Assembly (NCBI GenBank): GCA_938002655.1
Contig: CALLAC010000001.1
Location: 356,060 to 420,059 of the forward strand
DNA from: an uncultured Cytophagales bacterium
GTDB taxonomy: Bacteria > Bacteroidota > Bacteroidia > Cytophagales > Thermonemataceae
Direction: 5' to 3'
DNA: 64,000 bases
Positions 16,242 through 25,600 of this stretch are shown here, one piece after another. The position numbers and the translations under genes are program-made. Positions within the stretch are counted from its first letter, which is position 1; the number at the start of each line of letters is the position of its first letter. The notes beneath the pieces are model-generated. The model had not been told where the DNA came from and ran no database searches. It saw only the letters and a program-made list of their open reading frames with translations.

Positions 16242-19200
16242 ATGAAAAGTTTTCGGACTACATACATTGTAGCTCTTGTAATTGTGGCTGTTTTCGTGAT
16301 TTTAGCGGAAATAGCTGTACAACTCGGTTTTACGGCTTCGGAAGAAGACGCCAAACTTATCAACATAGCCAGTAGGCAGAGAGCTTTGATACAAAAAATT
16401 GCCAAAAGTGCTGTTGTTTTATCCCAAACTAATAGTATAGATACTTTTCAAACCTACAAAAAAGAACTTTCTGAAAGTTTGGATTTATGGCAAAAATCTC
16501 ATCAAGCTCTCTTGAAAGGGGATGTAGTGATTGGAATAAAAGAACCTAAAAACTCTCCTTCTATTTTGCAAAAATTTCGAGAGATAGAGCCTCTGTACGA
16601 ACAAATTCAAACTGCCGCCACCGCTATTGCCGCCAACGATTACTCTCTGGTGATAAGCGATGAAACCAAAAGGCTTGAAATAAAAAACAACACGGGAATT
16701 ATTTTGGAAAATGAAGCCAAGTATTTCCCCATCATGAACGAAATTGTGGATCAGTACGAAAAAGAAGCCAAAGAACGTACTGATACAACTGCTTTAATAG
16801 CTTGGATTGTGGGGGTAGTAATTTTAGGAGTTTTGGTGATGTTAGCCATATTCTATTTTGCTCCTATAAGTCGAAAATTAGAAGATTTTATAGAAGAGCT
16901 TGAACGGAAAAACCAAAAGCTACAGCAATCTGAACAAGAGCTACGTAAAATTACCGAAGAACAAATGAAACTAAATGAAGAGCTATTTATTGCTCAAAAG
17001 CAAGTACAAGAACAAAACGAAAAGTTGAAAAAAGCTGAAGAGGAAACTCGTTTGGCTCTTGAACGTCAAGAACGCACTAACCAAAAGCTTTTGGTAGCCC
17101 AAAGAGAATTACAAAAAACATTGATTGAGCAAAATCGCGTCAATCAGCAGTTGATACATATCCAAGAAGAATTTCAGCGAAAAGCAGAAGCCCTCGAAAG
17201 GTCGGAACGAGAGATGCGACAGCTGGCTGAAGCTCAATTGGAAGCCAACGAAAAGTTGCTTTTGGTACAAAAACAAGAAGAAAAAACTAAAAATGAACTG
17301 GCTACTATCGTTCAGAAGCAAGATGCTCTCAACAGAATATTTCAAAAGTCAATTCTGACGAATAACTCCAATTTCAATGAGTTTTTAGAATTTATCATTG
17401 AGGTTTTGAGTGAAATTAAATTTTTGGAGCTTTTGCCCGGGGTAGGTATTTTCTTGAAAAAGGAAGGTGAAAGCGAAACGTACGAACTCGTAAGACAAAA
17501 AAATATTAATCCTAAAATACAGGAGCTTTGTCACAACATCAAAACGGGACAATGCTTGTGCGGCTTGGCAATTAAGACCAAAGAAACCCAATATGCCCAT
17601 TGTGTAGATGAACGCCACACTACTCGTTTTGAAGGTATCAAAGAACATGGACATTACAACGTTCCAATTTTATACCAAGAGGAAGCACTAGGGGCATTAG
17701 TAGTGTATCTGCCTCATGGACATAAACGCAAACAAAGCGAAATTGATTTCTTGGAAGCTGTTACGAATATTCTTGCTTCTACTTTTATCAAAGTTAAAAA
17801 TGAAAAAGAATTGCAAGCCACTTTGGAGAGAGTAGAACGTTCAGAAAAAGAGATGAGAATGCTTGCCGAAGCTCAATTAGAGGCAAATGAAAAGCTACTA
17901 TTAGCTCAAAGAGAAGTTGAAAAATCTAAAAAAGAACTTGAAGAAGCCCTTGAACAGCAGAAAGTGATTACGAGCAGTTTGGCTCTTGCTCAAAAAGAGT
18001 TGAACAAACGTGCAGAAGAGCTTGAAAAAGCCGAACGCGAAATGAGGCAACTTGCCGAAGCTCAATTAGAGGCAAATGAAAAACTTTTGCTTGCTCAAAA
18101 AGCTGAAAAAGAGCGTCTGATTAAATTAGAAAAGTACAATACCATTCTGACTAAATTTTATACTACCTCTTTTGATAAATATGGCAACTTGGAAGAAGCA
18201 TTTCAAGCAATTACAGAGGCAGTGGCAGAAGGCTTGGATATTGAAAGAGTAAGTATTTGGGATTATACAGGCACAAGTATCATTTCTCGCGATTTATTTG
18301 AAAAAACAAAAAATCAACACTCGGCAGGTGTAGAACTCTTTGCCAAAGATTTCCCTGCTTATTTCGAAGGGTTACAAAGTGGTCTGGCTATTGTAGCTAA
18401 TGACGCTCATACGCACCCATATACTTATGAGTTTTCGGAGGTTTATCTCAAACCTTTGGGTATCAATTCTATGCTTGATGTACCTATCCGTGTAGCAGGG
18501 GAAATGAAAGGGGTGGTTTGTTGCGAGTATGTAGGCAAAGGCTTCAAACAATGGACTTTGGAAGATGAAAATTTTGCCCGTTCTATTTCTGAAATTATTT
18601 CGCTAATGATAGAGGCGGATAAGCGTAAAAAAGTGGAAGAAGAGTTGCAGATTGCTTTTGAAAACCTTAAAAAATCTCAAAAAGAAATTGAACGCTTGGC
18701 TCTTGTGGCTTCCAAAACAGATAATGCAGTAATTATTACAGATGCAGATGGTTTGATAGAATGGGTAAATGAAGGTTTTACAAAACTCACAGAGTATACA
18801 TTAGAAGAAGTAAAAGGCAAAAAACCGGGTTCATTTTTGCAAGGTGAAAAAACAAATCCTGCTGATGTATTTGCCATTCGTCAGGGAATAGCTTCGCTCA
18901 AATCTTTCTACCAAGAAATTTACAACTATTCCAAATCGGGTAGGGGCTACTGGTTGGGCATCAGTATTACGCCTTTGTTTGATGAGAAGAATAATTTAAC
19001 AGGATTTATTGCTGTTGAAAATGATATTACTGAACGCAAGCAAGCTGAAATAGAACTTCAAAATGCTTTGGAAAAAGCCAAAAAAGCAGAAGAAGATGTA
19101 CGTGCTTTGGCAGAAGCTCAGCTTGAAATCAACGAGAAACTGATGCTTTCTGAAAAAAAACTTAAAGAAACCTTAGAAATAGAGAAAAAGCAAAAAGAAG

Positions 19201-20042
19201 AGCTTGATAGACTGATTGCAAAGCTCAAAGAAACACAAGGACAACTTGTACACAATGAGAAAATGGCTTCGCTTGGTCAGCTTACGGCGGGTATTGCCCA
19301 CGAAATCAATAATCCGATTAACTTTGTGTATAATGGTATTGATACACTTAAAATTTCCTTGGACGACCTGATGGAGATTGTCAAAAAATACAATGAATTA
19401 GACTCTGCCAACGGCAACAAAGAGGAAATTATTCAAGAAGCCAAACAACTCAAAGAACAATTAGGATTTGAAGAACTAACCCAAGATATTGAGCACTTGG
19501 TTGCCGATATCAAGAAAGGTGCCATTCGTACGATGGAAATTGTGAAAGGTTTGCGTATTTTCAGCCGTCTTGATGAAGAGGAACGCAAAATGGCTAATAT
19601 CAAAGAAGCTCTTGAATCTACACTGATTCTGCTCAATAACAAACTAAAAGGCAGGATCAATGTAAAAAGATATTATGATGAAACAATGCCAGATATTCTT
19701 TGCTATCCAGGTCAGCTTAACCAAGTATTTATGAATATTCTCAACAATGCTATTCAGGCGATACCTGAGGATAGAAAAGACGGAGAAATTACCATTTACA
19801 CTGAAAATCAGGCTGAAAATATAATTATTCGTATCAAAGATAATGGCGTAGGAATGAGCGAACAAGTAAAACGACGCATCTTCGAGCCGTTTTTTACCAC
19901 CAAACCCGTAGGCGTAGGTACGGGGCTTGGGCTTTCTATTACGTTTGGTATCATCGAAAAACACAATGGGCAAATATTCGTAAATAGCGAGGAAGGTAAA
20001 GGAACAGAATTTGTTATCCAATTGCCCAAAGAGAGAAATTAG
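16242..20042 (+). CDS. Large membrane sensor histidine kinase: PilJ-like sensor, two GAF, PAS and five coiled-coil modules
   Basis: 1266 residues. The membrane segment at about 7-28 is followed by a periplasmic type IV pili/NarX-like sensor (INIASRQRALIQKIAK) and a second membrane segment near 183-206. Next come long coiled coils, a GAF domain (about 370-520), a second GAF (about 625-790), a PAS domain with PAC (about 808-935), HisKA with phospho-acceptor His1020 in HEINNPINFV, and HATPase_c (NILNNAIQAI, DNGVGM, GTGLGLSI). A roughly 28-residue module with core LAEAQLEANEKLLLAQ recurs near residues 227, 317, 531, 593 and 947, linking successive sensor domains. No receiver domain is present and no response regulator is adjacent. 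It senses several inputs, none identifiable. Confidence 0.92.
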   Translation: MKSFRTTYIVALVIVAVFVILAEIAVQLGFTASEEDAKLINIASRQRALIQKIAKSAVVLSQTNSIDTFQTYKKELSESLDLWQKSHQALLKGDVVIGIKEPKNSPSILQKFREIEPLYEQIQTAATAIAANDYSLVISDETKRLEIKNNTGIILENEAKYFPIMNEIVDQYEKEAKERTDTTALIAWIVGVVILGVLVMLAIFYFAPISRKLEDFIEELERKNQKLQQSEQELRKITEEQMKLNEELFIAQKQVQEQNEKLKKAEEETRLALERQERTNQKLLVAQRELQKTLIEQNRVNQQLIHIQEEFQRKAEALERSEREMRQLAEAQLEANEKLLLVQKQEEKTKNELATIVQKQDALNRIFQKSILTNNSNFNEFLEFIIEVLSEIKFLELLPGVGIFLKKEGESETYELVRQKNINPKIQELCHNIKTGQCLCGLAIKTKETQYAHCVDERHTTRFEGIKEHGHYNVPILYQEEALGALVVYLPHGHKRKQSEIDFLEAVTNILASTFIKVKNEKELQATLERVERSEKEMRMLAEAQLEANEKLLLAQREVEKSKKELEEALEQQKVITSSLALAQKELNKRAEELEKAEREMRQLAEAQLEANEKLLLAQKAEKERLIKLEKYNTILTKFYTTSFDKYGNLEEAFQAITEAVAEGLDIERVSIWDYTGTSIISRDLFEKTKNQHSAGVELFAKDFPAYFEGLQSGLAIVANDAHTHPYTYEFSEVYLKPLGINSMLDVPIRVAGEMKGVVCCEYVGKGFKQWTLEDENFARSISEIISLMIEADKRKKVEEELQIAFENLKKSQKEIERLALVASKTDNAVIITDADGLIEWVNEGFTKLTEYTLEEVKGKKPGSFLQGEKTNPADVFAIRQGIASLKSFYQEIYNYSKSGRGYWLGISITPLFDEKNNLTGFIAVENDITERKQAEIELQNALEKAKKAEEDVRALAEAQLEINEKLMLSEKKLKETLEIEKKQKEELDRLIAKLKETQGQLVHNEKMASLGQLTAGIAHEINNPINFVYNGIDTLKISLDDLMEIVKKYNELDSANGNKEEIIQEAKQLKEQLGFEELTQDIEHLVADIKKGAIRTMEIVKGLRIFSRLDEEERKMANIKEALESTLILLNNKLKGRINVKRYYDETMPDILCYPGQLNQVFMNILNNAIQAIPEDRKDGEITIYTENQAENIIIRIKDNGVGMSEQVKRRIFEPFFTTKPVGVGTGLGLSITFGIIEKHNGQIFVNSEEGKGTEFVIQLPKERN

Positions 20043-20061
20043 CGTTCTTGTTTCAAATATG

Positions 20062-20099
20062 AGCAACAACATCACCTAATAGTGACGTTGTTGCTTTTA
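20062..20099. terminator. Bidirectional terminator between convergent genes
   Basis: A 14-position stem with one mismatch (arms 20062-20075 and 20082-20095, six-base loop) starts 20 bases after the histidine kinase stop. It is followed by TTTATTTT on the plus strand, overlapping the end of the minus-strand methyltransferase gene. Confidence 0.88.
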
Positions 20100-20723
20100 T
20101 TTTCTCACCAAAATAGTGAAATCAAACATTTGGTAGTCGTGCAGAAGAGCAACATCACGAGAAAAATTTCGCATGCAATAGTCAAACATAAAGCAAGGGT
20201 TGGCATAGTATAGGTCGGGGCGTTGTTTTTCTTTATCCGAATAGCTTGTAAGCATATTGAAAGCAAAGCCTTTGAGGCTCTTTTGGTGCATTATATCCAA
20301 AGTTTCCAAGATATAGCCTAAAAATTCGTATTCTTTCAACGCCAATTTTTTATTGAAAATACCACTTGCTACGATATAATCTGATTTTTTCATTTCTTTG
20401 GGATGCTGAATAAGCTGAAATGTAGCAAAATCAAGGTGAGCGTAGGTTTTGTGAGCTTGCTCAATCATAGCAGGGGCAAGGTCATAGCCATAAAAGGTAA
20501 AATGTTGAAACCCTTTTTTTTGCATAAATTCAGCTAATGCCCCATAACCACAACCCAAATCAGCAATGCTGAAATTTGAATTTTGAGGCAAAATTTTCAA
20601 AAGTTGTTCAAATCTGCCTATTTGGGCTTTTTCATCTTTCCAATTCACGCCTTGGGCAGTGGAGCCGTATAGACTAAGCTGTTCTGCATAAAATTCGTTC
20701 AAGGCTTTTAATATTTTTTGCAT
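20097..20723 (-). CDS. Class I SAM-dependent methyltransferase
   Basis: About 208 residues, cytoplasmic. The SAM-binding motif I IADLGCGYGALAEFM is followed by motif II-like FYGYDLAPAMIEQA and, later, YIVASGIFNKKLAL. The start is taken as the ATG at 20723 (MQKILKALNEFYAEQL); an in-frame TTG at 20744 adds seven residues. It is the last gene of a tight minus-strand trio with a glycosyltransferase (26 bases upstream) and WbqC. A role in modifying a surface glycan or its lipid carrier is an inference from these neighbours. Confidence 0.85.
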   Translation of the reverse strand: MQKILKALNEFYAEQLSLYGSTAQGVNWKDEKAQIGRFEQLLKILPQNSNFSIADLGCGYGALAEFMQKKGFQHFTFYGYDLAPAMIEQAHKTYAHLDFATFQLIQHPKEMKKSDYIVASGIFNKKLALKEYEFLGYILETLDIMHQKSLKGFAFNMLTSYSDKEKQRPDLYYANPCFMFDYCMRNFSRDVALLHDYQMFDFTILVRK

Positions 20724-20748
20724 AATTTGTTGATAAAATTTCAAAACT

Positions 20749-21705
20749 TCACACTTCTAAACTTTCTTTTTCAATTTTGATGTTGTGCTTTTCATAAATA
20801 TTTCTGATGATACTTCTCGGGCGTTGTTTGATTTCCAAGAAAATTTTTGCCAAATAAATACCCAAAATTCCGATACTGAAAAGAATCAAGCCACCAATAG
20901 CCCAAATAGAAATGGCTAGACTTGTCCAGCCCTCAATTTTTTCATCGTAAGCAAAATACTGATAAAATGCCCAAGTAATATAACCTAAGGCAAAAAGTGT
21001 AATAAGCAAACCCAAATAAAAAACAAAGTACAAAGGTTTATGACTTACAGAAGTTATGGTATTGAGGGCAATTTGGAGTTTACGTTTGAGTGTATAAGTA
21101 GAACTGCCTTTGAAGCCCTTGCTTACAACAATAGCCTTTTGCTTGAAACCTGCCATCTGAAAAATACACCACAAGTCCATTTCTCGTTCGGGGTATTGCA
21201 AAAGAGCTTGTACATATTTTCGGTTCATGAGGCGGGCAGTGAGCGTATTGGCAGGGTATTGAATATCGGAAATAAGGCTAAATAGTTTGTAATACACTTT
21301 GCCGCTTATTTTTTCAAACCAATTCCCCTTTCGTTTTTCTTGAACACCATAAATAACATCAAAATCGGGGTTTTGTTGTAGATTTTGCCAGTAGGTTAGT
21401 AGCAATTCGGGGGCTTCTTCAAGGTCGCTGTCAATCAAAAAAATCCAATCGCCTGTGGCATTTTGCAGAGCAGTAAGCAAAGCAAAGTGATGACCAAAAT
21501 TGCGAGAAAGTTCTATTACTTTTACATTTTCATCTTTTTGGGCAAGCACGATCGCCTTCGCCAATGAATTATCAGGCGAGCCATCATTTACAAAAATAAT
21601 TTCATAGATACAAGGGATTTGTTTGAGGCAGGCAAGAGTTCTGTTGTAAAATTCTTGTATGTAATTTTCGGAGTAATAAAGCGTAGTAAGAACAGAGATT
21701 TTCAT
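20749..21705 (-). CDS. Family 2 glycosyltransferase, bactoprenol-sugar type
   Basis: About 318 residues. The GT-A catalytic domain has the nucleotide-sugar motif FVNDGSPDNS and the metal site LIDSDLEEAPE. Two C-terminal membrane segments (about 225-250 and 260-285) are as in GtrB/dolichol-phosphate-mannose-synthase-like enzymes, which move a sugar onto undecaprenyl phosphate. The ATG at 21705 (MKISVLTTLYYSEN) fits the family start better than the one at 21717. It lies between WbqC and a methyltransferase on the same strand. Sugar specificity unknown. Confidence 0.88.
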   Translation of the reverse strand: MKISVLTTLYYSENYIQEFYNRTLACLKQIPCIYEIIFVNDGSPDNSLAKAIVLAQKDENVKVIELSRNFGHHFALLTALQNATGDWIFLIDSDLEEAPELLLTYWQNLQQNPDFDVIYGVQEKRKGNWFEKISGKVYYKLFSLISDIQYPANTLTARLMNRKYVQALLQYPEREMDLWCIFQMAGFKQKAIVVSKGFKGSSTYTLKRKLQIALNTITSVSHKPLYFVFYLGLLITLFALGYITWAFYQYFAYDEKIEGWTSLAISIWAIGGLILFSIGILGIYLAKIFLEIKQRPRSIIRNIYEKHNIKIEKESLEV

Positions 21706-21727
21706 AAAAGCGTACATGAATTAGTAA

Positions 21728-22450
21728 CTAAAATACAGGTGTAAGATTTCTTTTTTCTGAAAAAGATTTCATAAAATGGGGGGCATTGAAACCTTCGTTG
21801 AAGAGTAAATCAACGATGGAAACTTTGTGAATGAAATCGCCGTACAGTTGAGTATATTCAGGATAGTTACTATAATCCAGATAACAAATTTTGATACCGC
21901 AGGCTTTGAATAAATGCTCATCAAGATAGTTTCGGGCGGAAGTTCCTGTATAATATTCAGTAGCATTGAGTTGCTGACAAATATCAATCAGTCTTTCGTT
22001 TTTGCCATTTTGGTAAATAGGAAAATCTTTTGAAAAGTAAATAGCTGTTTGGATACCTAATATTTTGCAAACTAAACGAATCAGTTCTGCATTGATTTCA
22101 GAAAGTAATAAGTGCTGGGTATTTTGATAAAATTTTTGCAAAATAGGAGCAATTTGCTCAAAACATTTGGCTTTTTTGTAGTTGTGTTCAAGGGTTTTCC
22201 AATGTTTTTTCGCCCAATCTTTTTCGCAAATTTCTACTTCTTGTATTTTCTGAAAAAAATTGCCTTTTACTTTCACAGGAATAGTAAGCCATTGTGTTCC
22301 TTGAGGTGTTTTAATGATATTGCGGTTTCGCCAATCGCGTTTGGTGTATTGAACTTCATCATACAAAACAACCACATCGACTTGGTTTATAGCATCAAAA
22401 TAGCCCTTCCAAGGAATGTAATTGGATTGTGTAATGATAACTTTACACAT
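21728..22450 (-). CDS. WbqC family protein
   Basis: About 240 residues. The opening VIITQSNYIPWKGYFDAI, then VVLYDEVQYTKRDWRNRN and QWLTIPV, are the WbqC family signature; the family is found in O-antigen and other polysaccharide clusters and is of uncertain biochemical role. I chose the ATG at 22450 (MCKVIITQ) over the one at 22480, since family members start with this strand. It is the first gene of the three-gene minus-strand group 20097-22450. Confidence 0.9.
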   Translation of the reverse strand: MCKVIITQSNYIPWKGYFDAINQVDVVVLYDEVQYTKRDWRNRNIIKTPQGTQWLTIPVKVKGNFFQKIQEVEICEKDWAKKHWKTLEHNYKKAKCFEQIAPILQKFYQNTQHLLLSEINAELIRLVCKILGIQTAIYFSKDFPIYQNGKNERLIDICQQLNATEYYTGTSARNYLDEHLFKACGIKICYLDYSNYPEYTQLYGDFIHKVSIVDLLFNEGFNAPHFMKSFSEKRNLTPVF

Positions 22451-22580
22451 ACTTTCAAAAAAGATTAAATGTAAAAGCAATCAATTTTAGTCCGTAAAAC
22501 TTTTGCAAGATAGTAAATTTTTAATTTTGAAAAACAATCTTTGCATAAATACGTTTTAATGGAAATAATTAACAATTCGG

Positions 22581-24110
22581 ATGAAATCTACACAAAGTTT
22601 GCTTTCTTTGCAGACGCTCGGCGAACTGAAAGCCGCAAGGTATCAGGTGCGTTCTATCAAAGAAGAATTGCGAGAAAATCTCATTCGTAAAATTCGCCAA
22701 CACGAAAACCCTTTTGAAGGTATTTGGGGCTATGAGGAAACCGTTATTCCTGATATAGAGCGGGCAATTCTTTCCAAGCACCACATCATACTTTTGGGAT
22801 TGCGTGGGCAAGCCAAAACACGTATTGCCCGCCTAATGGTAAATTTACTCGATGAATATATTCCTGTGGTGGCAGGTTCGGAGCTGAATGATGATCCTTT
22901 CAAGCCTATTTCGCGTTATGCCAAAGACCTTATTGCTGAAAAAGGTGATGCAACCCCCATTACTTGGCTTCACAGGTCGGAGCGTTATACCGAAAAACTA
23001 GCTACCCCCGATGTATCGGTAGCTGATTTGATTGGCGATGTAGACCCCATCAAAGCCGCCAGCCTCAAACTTCCTTATTCCGATGAGCGTGTCATTCATT
23101 TTGGGCTTATACCTCGTTCACATCGCTGTATTTTTGTCATAAACGAGCTTCCAGATTTGCAGGCTCGCATTCAGGTGGCTTTATTCAATATTCTGCAAGA
23201 AGGTGATATACAGATTAGAGGTTTCAAGATGCGTTTGCCGTTGGATATTCAATTTGTCTTTACTGCCAACCCCGAAGATTATACGAACCGAGGCTCTATT
23301 GTTACTCCTCTCAAAGACCGCATTGATAGTCAGATTCTCACGCATTATCCCAAAAGCATTGATATTGGTAAGAAAATCACTGCCCAAGAGGCTCAACTTG
23401 CCCGAGAGCAAAAAGATAGCGTACAAGTCAGCGATTTGTTACGTAATCTGATTGAGCAAATTGCCGTAGAAGCCCGACAAAGTGAGTATATTGATGCTAA
23501 AAGTGGTGTTTCGGCACGCCTGACAATATCGGCTATAGAAAATCTGGTAAGTACCGCTGAAAGACGCTTGCTTTTGAATAACGAAACCCAAACTTATGCT
23601 CGCATCAGCGATTTGATAGGAGTAATCCCCTCTATCACGGGCAAAATAGAGCTTGTCTATGAAGGTGAGCAAGAAGGTACAGCCAATGTAGCCCAACATC
23701 TTATTTCCAAAGCTATCCGTGCACAATTTTTGCAGTATTTTCCCGAGCCCGAAAAAGCTAAAAAAATGAAAGAGAAAAATCCGTATCATGAAATTTTGGA
23801 GTGGTTTGGTAGTGGAAATACCTTAGATTTGCTCAATGAGGCTTCCAATGAAAATTATCGTCGAGAATTGCGTAAAGTGAAAGGACTAGAAAATTTCGTG
23901 CAAAGTACTTTCAAGAATCTTACAGAAAATGAAAAGTTCTTAATGATGGAATTCACTCTACATGGACTTGCAGAGTATTCGCAACTTTCTAAAAAAATGC
24001 TTACACGAGCCCTCCAATTTTCAGATTTACTTTCAGGAATGTTCAATACCAAAGACTTTGGCAAGTTTGATGATGATGACGATGAATTTGATTGGAAAAG
24101 GAAAAAATAA
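22581..24110 (+). CDS. Magnesium-chelatase-like / MoxR-type AAA+ ATPase
   Basis: 509 residues, cytoplasmic. Walker A is GLRGQAKTRIAR. The Walker B position reads CIFVINELPDLQ, with asparagine where most AAA+ proteins have aspartate. ANPEDYTNRG and PLKDRIDSQI supply sensor 1 and the arginine-finger region. From memory the INELPDL form is usual in this chelatase-like subfamily. Such ATPases normally work with a VWA-domain partner, but none is adjacent. The C-terminus ends in an acidic run (DDDDEFDWKRKK). Divergently oriented from WbqC. Confidence 0.85.
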   Translation: MKSTQSLLSLQTLGELKAARYQVRSIKEELRENLIRKIRQHENPFEGIWGYEETVIPDIERAILSKHHIILLGLRGQAKTRIARLMVNLLDEYIPVVAGSELNDDPFKPISRYAKDLIAEKGDATPITWLHRSERYTEKLATPDVSVADLIGDVDPIKAASLKLPYSDERVIHFGLIPRSHRCIFVINELPDLQARIQVALFNILQEGDIQIRGFKMRLPLDIQFVFTANPEDYTNRGSIVTPLKDRIDSQILTHYPKSIDIGKKITAQEAQLAREQKDSVQVSDLLRNLIEQIAVEARQSEYIDAKSGVSARLTISAIENLVSTAERRLLLNNETQTYARISDLIGVIPSITGKIELVYEGEQEGTANVAQHLISKAIRAQFLQYFPEPEKAKKMKEKNPYHEILEWFGSGNTLDLLNEASNENYRRELRKVKGLENFVQSTFKNLTENEKFLMMEFTLHGLAEYSQLSKKMLTRALQFSDLLSGMFNTKDFGKFDDDDDEFDWKRKK

Positions 24111-24218
24111 ATCGGGAAGCCTAAAAAAATAAGATAAGAGTTCGGGGCAGATTAGAAATCAAATCTTTATAAGTCGAAATTACTTGTACTAGTTTTACAC
24201 CTAAAAATGCTTATTATT

Positions 24219-24437
24219 ATGAAAAAGATTCGTTTGCCACTGCTTTTATCAACAGCTTATGTATTGATATACGCTACAACACCCCATTGGACGCCCGAGT
24301 ACATTACAGCTTCTATGTATCTGCTTTCGCCCCTAGTGGTTTTGTATCTGGTTTGGATAGTGTTAAAAAAGGGAGTGCCTTCTGAACTTACTTTTGAAGA
24401 GGCTTTTTACGAAGACTTTCCAGGAAAGCAGAAATAA
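24219..24437 (+). CDS. Small two-helix membrane protein of unknown function
   Basis: 72 residues from the ATG at 24219 (MKKIRLPLLLSTAYVLIYAT); an upstream in-frame ATG at 24207 adds four. Two hydrophobic segments (about 5-20 and 32-52) and an acidic C-terminus (FEEAFYEDFPGKQK). No family recognised. It stands alone after the AAA ATPase, with its own terminator downstream. Considered real because of the membrane pattern, initial lysines and terminator. Confidence 0.6.
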   Translation: MKKIRLPLLLSTAYVLIYATTPHWTPEYITASMYLLSPLVVLYLVWIVLKKGVPSELTFEEAFYEDFPGKQK

Positions 24438-24446
24438 TTTTTAAGT

Positions 24447-24469
24447 AAAACCAGACTTATGGTTTTTTT
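24447..24469 (+). terminator. Terminator after the small membrane protein gene
   Basis: AAAACC (24447-24452) pairs with GGTTTT (24461-24466) around an eight-base loop, and the T run continues to 24469. It starts 10 bases after the stop codon. Confidence 0.65.
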
Positions 24470-25500
24470 CAAAACCTCATAGGTTCTAAATTTTGAATAG
24501 CTTGCTCCCAACGCCAAGCATCGGCAAGTGCATCGGCAAGGCTTCTTTGAGCTTTCCAACCTAAAATTTTTTCTGCTTTGCGGGCATCAGCATAAATAGC
24601 TGTAACATCACCACTGCGGCGAGGAGCAAACTGATAAGGCAAAGCTTTACCACTTACTTGCTCGAAAGTTTGGATTACCTCCAATACCGAGTTGCCTTTG
24701 CCTGTGCCTACATTGATGAAATCAATAAAACTACCCTTTTGATTTTGTAAAAATTGAAGTGCTTTTACGTGTGCTTCGGCAAGGTCGCATACGTGTATAA
24801 AATCGCGTATGCACGTGCCATCGGGGGTGGGATAATCTTTACCAAAAACATTCAAAAACGGGCGTTTGCCAATCGCTGTTTGTGTAATATAAGGTACGAG
24901 ATTGTTAGGCACACCACGCGGCAACTCCCCAATAAGTGCCGAAGGATGTGCCCCAATAGGATTAAAATATCGTAAAGAGATTACTTGCAAATCTACTTGA
25001 CTTTTAACTACATCTTGCAAAATTTCTTCGCCAATTTGTTTGGTATTGCCGTATGGCGAAAAAGCAGGTAATATTGCATTGCTTTCATCTACGGGCAGTT
25101 TTTCGGTTTGTCCATACACAGTGCAAGAAGAAGAAAAAACCAATTTCTGCACGGAAAATTGTTGCATTATTTTCAACAAATTGATAAGCGAGAAGAGATT
25201 ATTTTCATAGTATTTGAGTGGTTCAGCGACAGATTCGCCAACGGCTTTGTAAGCGGCAAAATGAATGACTCCTTCAATAGTATGCTCTTTGAAAATTTTT
25301 TCCATTGCCGCATAATCGTTGCAATCGGCTTGGTAGAAAGTGATAGCTTGGTTGAGAATTTGCTCGATACGGTCTTTAATAAATAATTCCGAATTGCTCA
25401 AATTATCTACAACAATAGGAATAAAGCCTTGCTCGGCAAGGGCTACAGTTGTATGAGAGCCGATAAATCCTAGACCACCTGTAACAAGTATGTTCTTCAT
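24469..25500 (-). CDS. galE: UDP-glucose 4-epimerase (GalE)
   Basis: 343 residues. Interconverts UDP-glucose and UDP-galactose for glycan synthesis. The NAD-binding Rossmann motif NILVTGGLGFIGSHT is at the N-terminus, the SDR catalytic pair appears as SSSCTVYG and YGNTKQIGE (Tyr/Lys), and RYFNPIGAHPS and CIRDFIHVCDLAEAH are GalE-specific. Length is normal. The last codons (EPMRF) are encoded by the palindrome at 24473-24485. It is a lone gene on this strand between two unrelated units. Confidence 0.96.
   Translation of the reverse strand: MKNILVTGGLGFIGSHTTVALAEQGFIPIVVDNLSNSELFIKDRIEQILNQAITFYQADCNDYAAMEKIFKEHTIEGVIHFAAYKAVGESVAEPLKYYENNLFSLINLLKIMQQFSVQKLVFSSSCTVYGQTEKLPVDESNAILPAFSPYGNTKQIGEEILQDVVKSQVDLQVISLRYFNPIGAHPSALIGELPRGVPNNLVPYITQTAIGKRPFLNVFGKDYPTPDGTCIRDFIHVCDLAEAHVKALQFLQNQKGSFIDFINVGTGKGNSVLEVIQTFEQVSGKALPYQFAPRRSGDVTAIYADARKAEKILGWKAQRSLADALADAWRWEQAIQNLEPMRF
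24473..24485. repeat. Short palindrome AACCT-CAT-AGGTT
   Basis: Same unit as at 9859-9873. Here it lies inside the 3' end of galE and encodes its final residues. Confidence 0.6.
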
Positions 25501-25600
25501 AACAAATTTTTGGCAAAAATACAGAATCGTCTGAAAAGAAAGCTATAAGTATAGCATTTTTCTTTTGCACGAATATTTGCCAGATTTTTCTTCGGATTTG

